Below are positions 5,939 to 6,001 of a DNA stretch of 6,001 bases, in pieces. The first letter of the stretch is position 1. The number at the start of each line of letters is the position of its first letter. The stretch comes from an uncultured Prevotella sp. Lineage in GTDB: Bacteria > Bacteroidota > Bacteroidia > Bacteroidales > Bacteroidaceae. The notes beneath the pieces were generated by a model. The model worked only from the letters and a program-made list of their open reading frames with translations, was not told where the DNA came from and did no database searches. The stretch spans positions 1 through 6,001 of the forward strand of contig NZ_URNN01000172.1 in the NCBI RefSeq assembly GCF_900549175.1. The letters run 5' to 3'. The position numbers and the translations under genes were made by a program.

Positions 5939-6001
5939 GCTTAAAGGTAACTATTCAGCGATTAGGCTATAGCCCAAATAATGTCATTAGACAGTACTCC
6001 G
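5939..6001. other. no gene seen to the window end
   Basis: The last 63 bases show no start codon with a convincing reading frame on either strand and no promoter match. TAACTATTCA (5948-5957) repeats a 10-mer found at 2600-2609, also just after a hairpin. Confidence 0.5.

Overview
The window looks like chromosomal DNA from a member of the Bacteroidales, most likely Prevotella or a close relative. Three kinds of evidence point there. Upstream regions carry Bacteroidetes-type -7 boxes (TAnnTTTG) at 140-147, 852-859 and 2679-2686. The start codons lack clear Shine-Dalgarno sequences and sit in A/T-rich leaders. The proteins have a Bacteroidales character: a small SLT transglycosylase, LemA next to an M48 protease, and a very large secreted protein ending in a short 'VYSINGT...GKFAKGVYIINGKK' tail. 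All supported genes are on the + strand. Family assignments come from motif recognition by eye, not from searches.

Layout: 1-33 may be the last codons of an upstream gene. A promoter at 117-147 drives a leader of about 200 nt with several potential RNA hairpins. The leader precedes a small secreted lytic transglycosylase whose likely start is 355 rather than an earlier in-frame codon. A second promoter (852-859) precedes a two-gene operon, lemA (897-1460) and an HtpX-like M48 membrane metalloprotease (1471-2472), 10 bp apart. The operon ends in a remarkable 27-bp perfect inverted repeat followed by seven Ts (2516-2600). This is probably a terminator, possibly derived from a miniature mobile element. 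A third promoter (2679-2686) and an AT-rich leader precede a 1038-residue secreted multidomain beta-sandwich protein (2745-5861). That gene is followed by two hairpins (5861-5876 and 5905-5938) and about 60 bp with no visible gene.

Functionally the window is a set of cell-envelope genes: peptidoglycan cleavage, membrane-protein quality control (LemA/M48), and a large exported protein of unknown role. Nothing shows that the three units work as one pathway, since each has its own promoter. I see no CRISPR array, transposase, tRNA, rRNA or defence cassette. The least explained parts are the structured transglycosylase leader, the long inverted repeat at 2516-2595, and the function of the 1038-residue protein.
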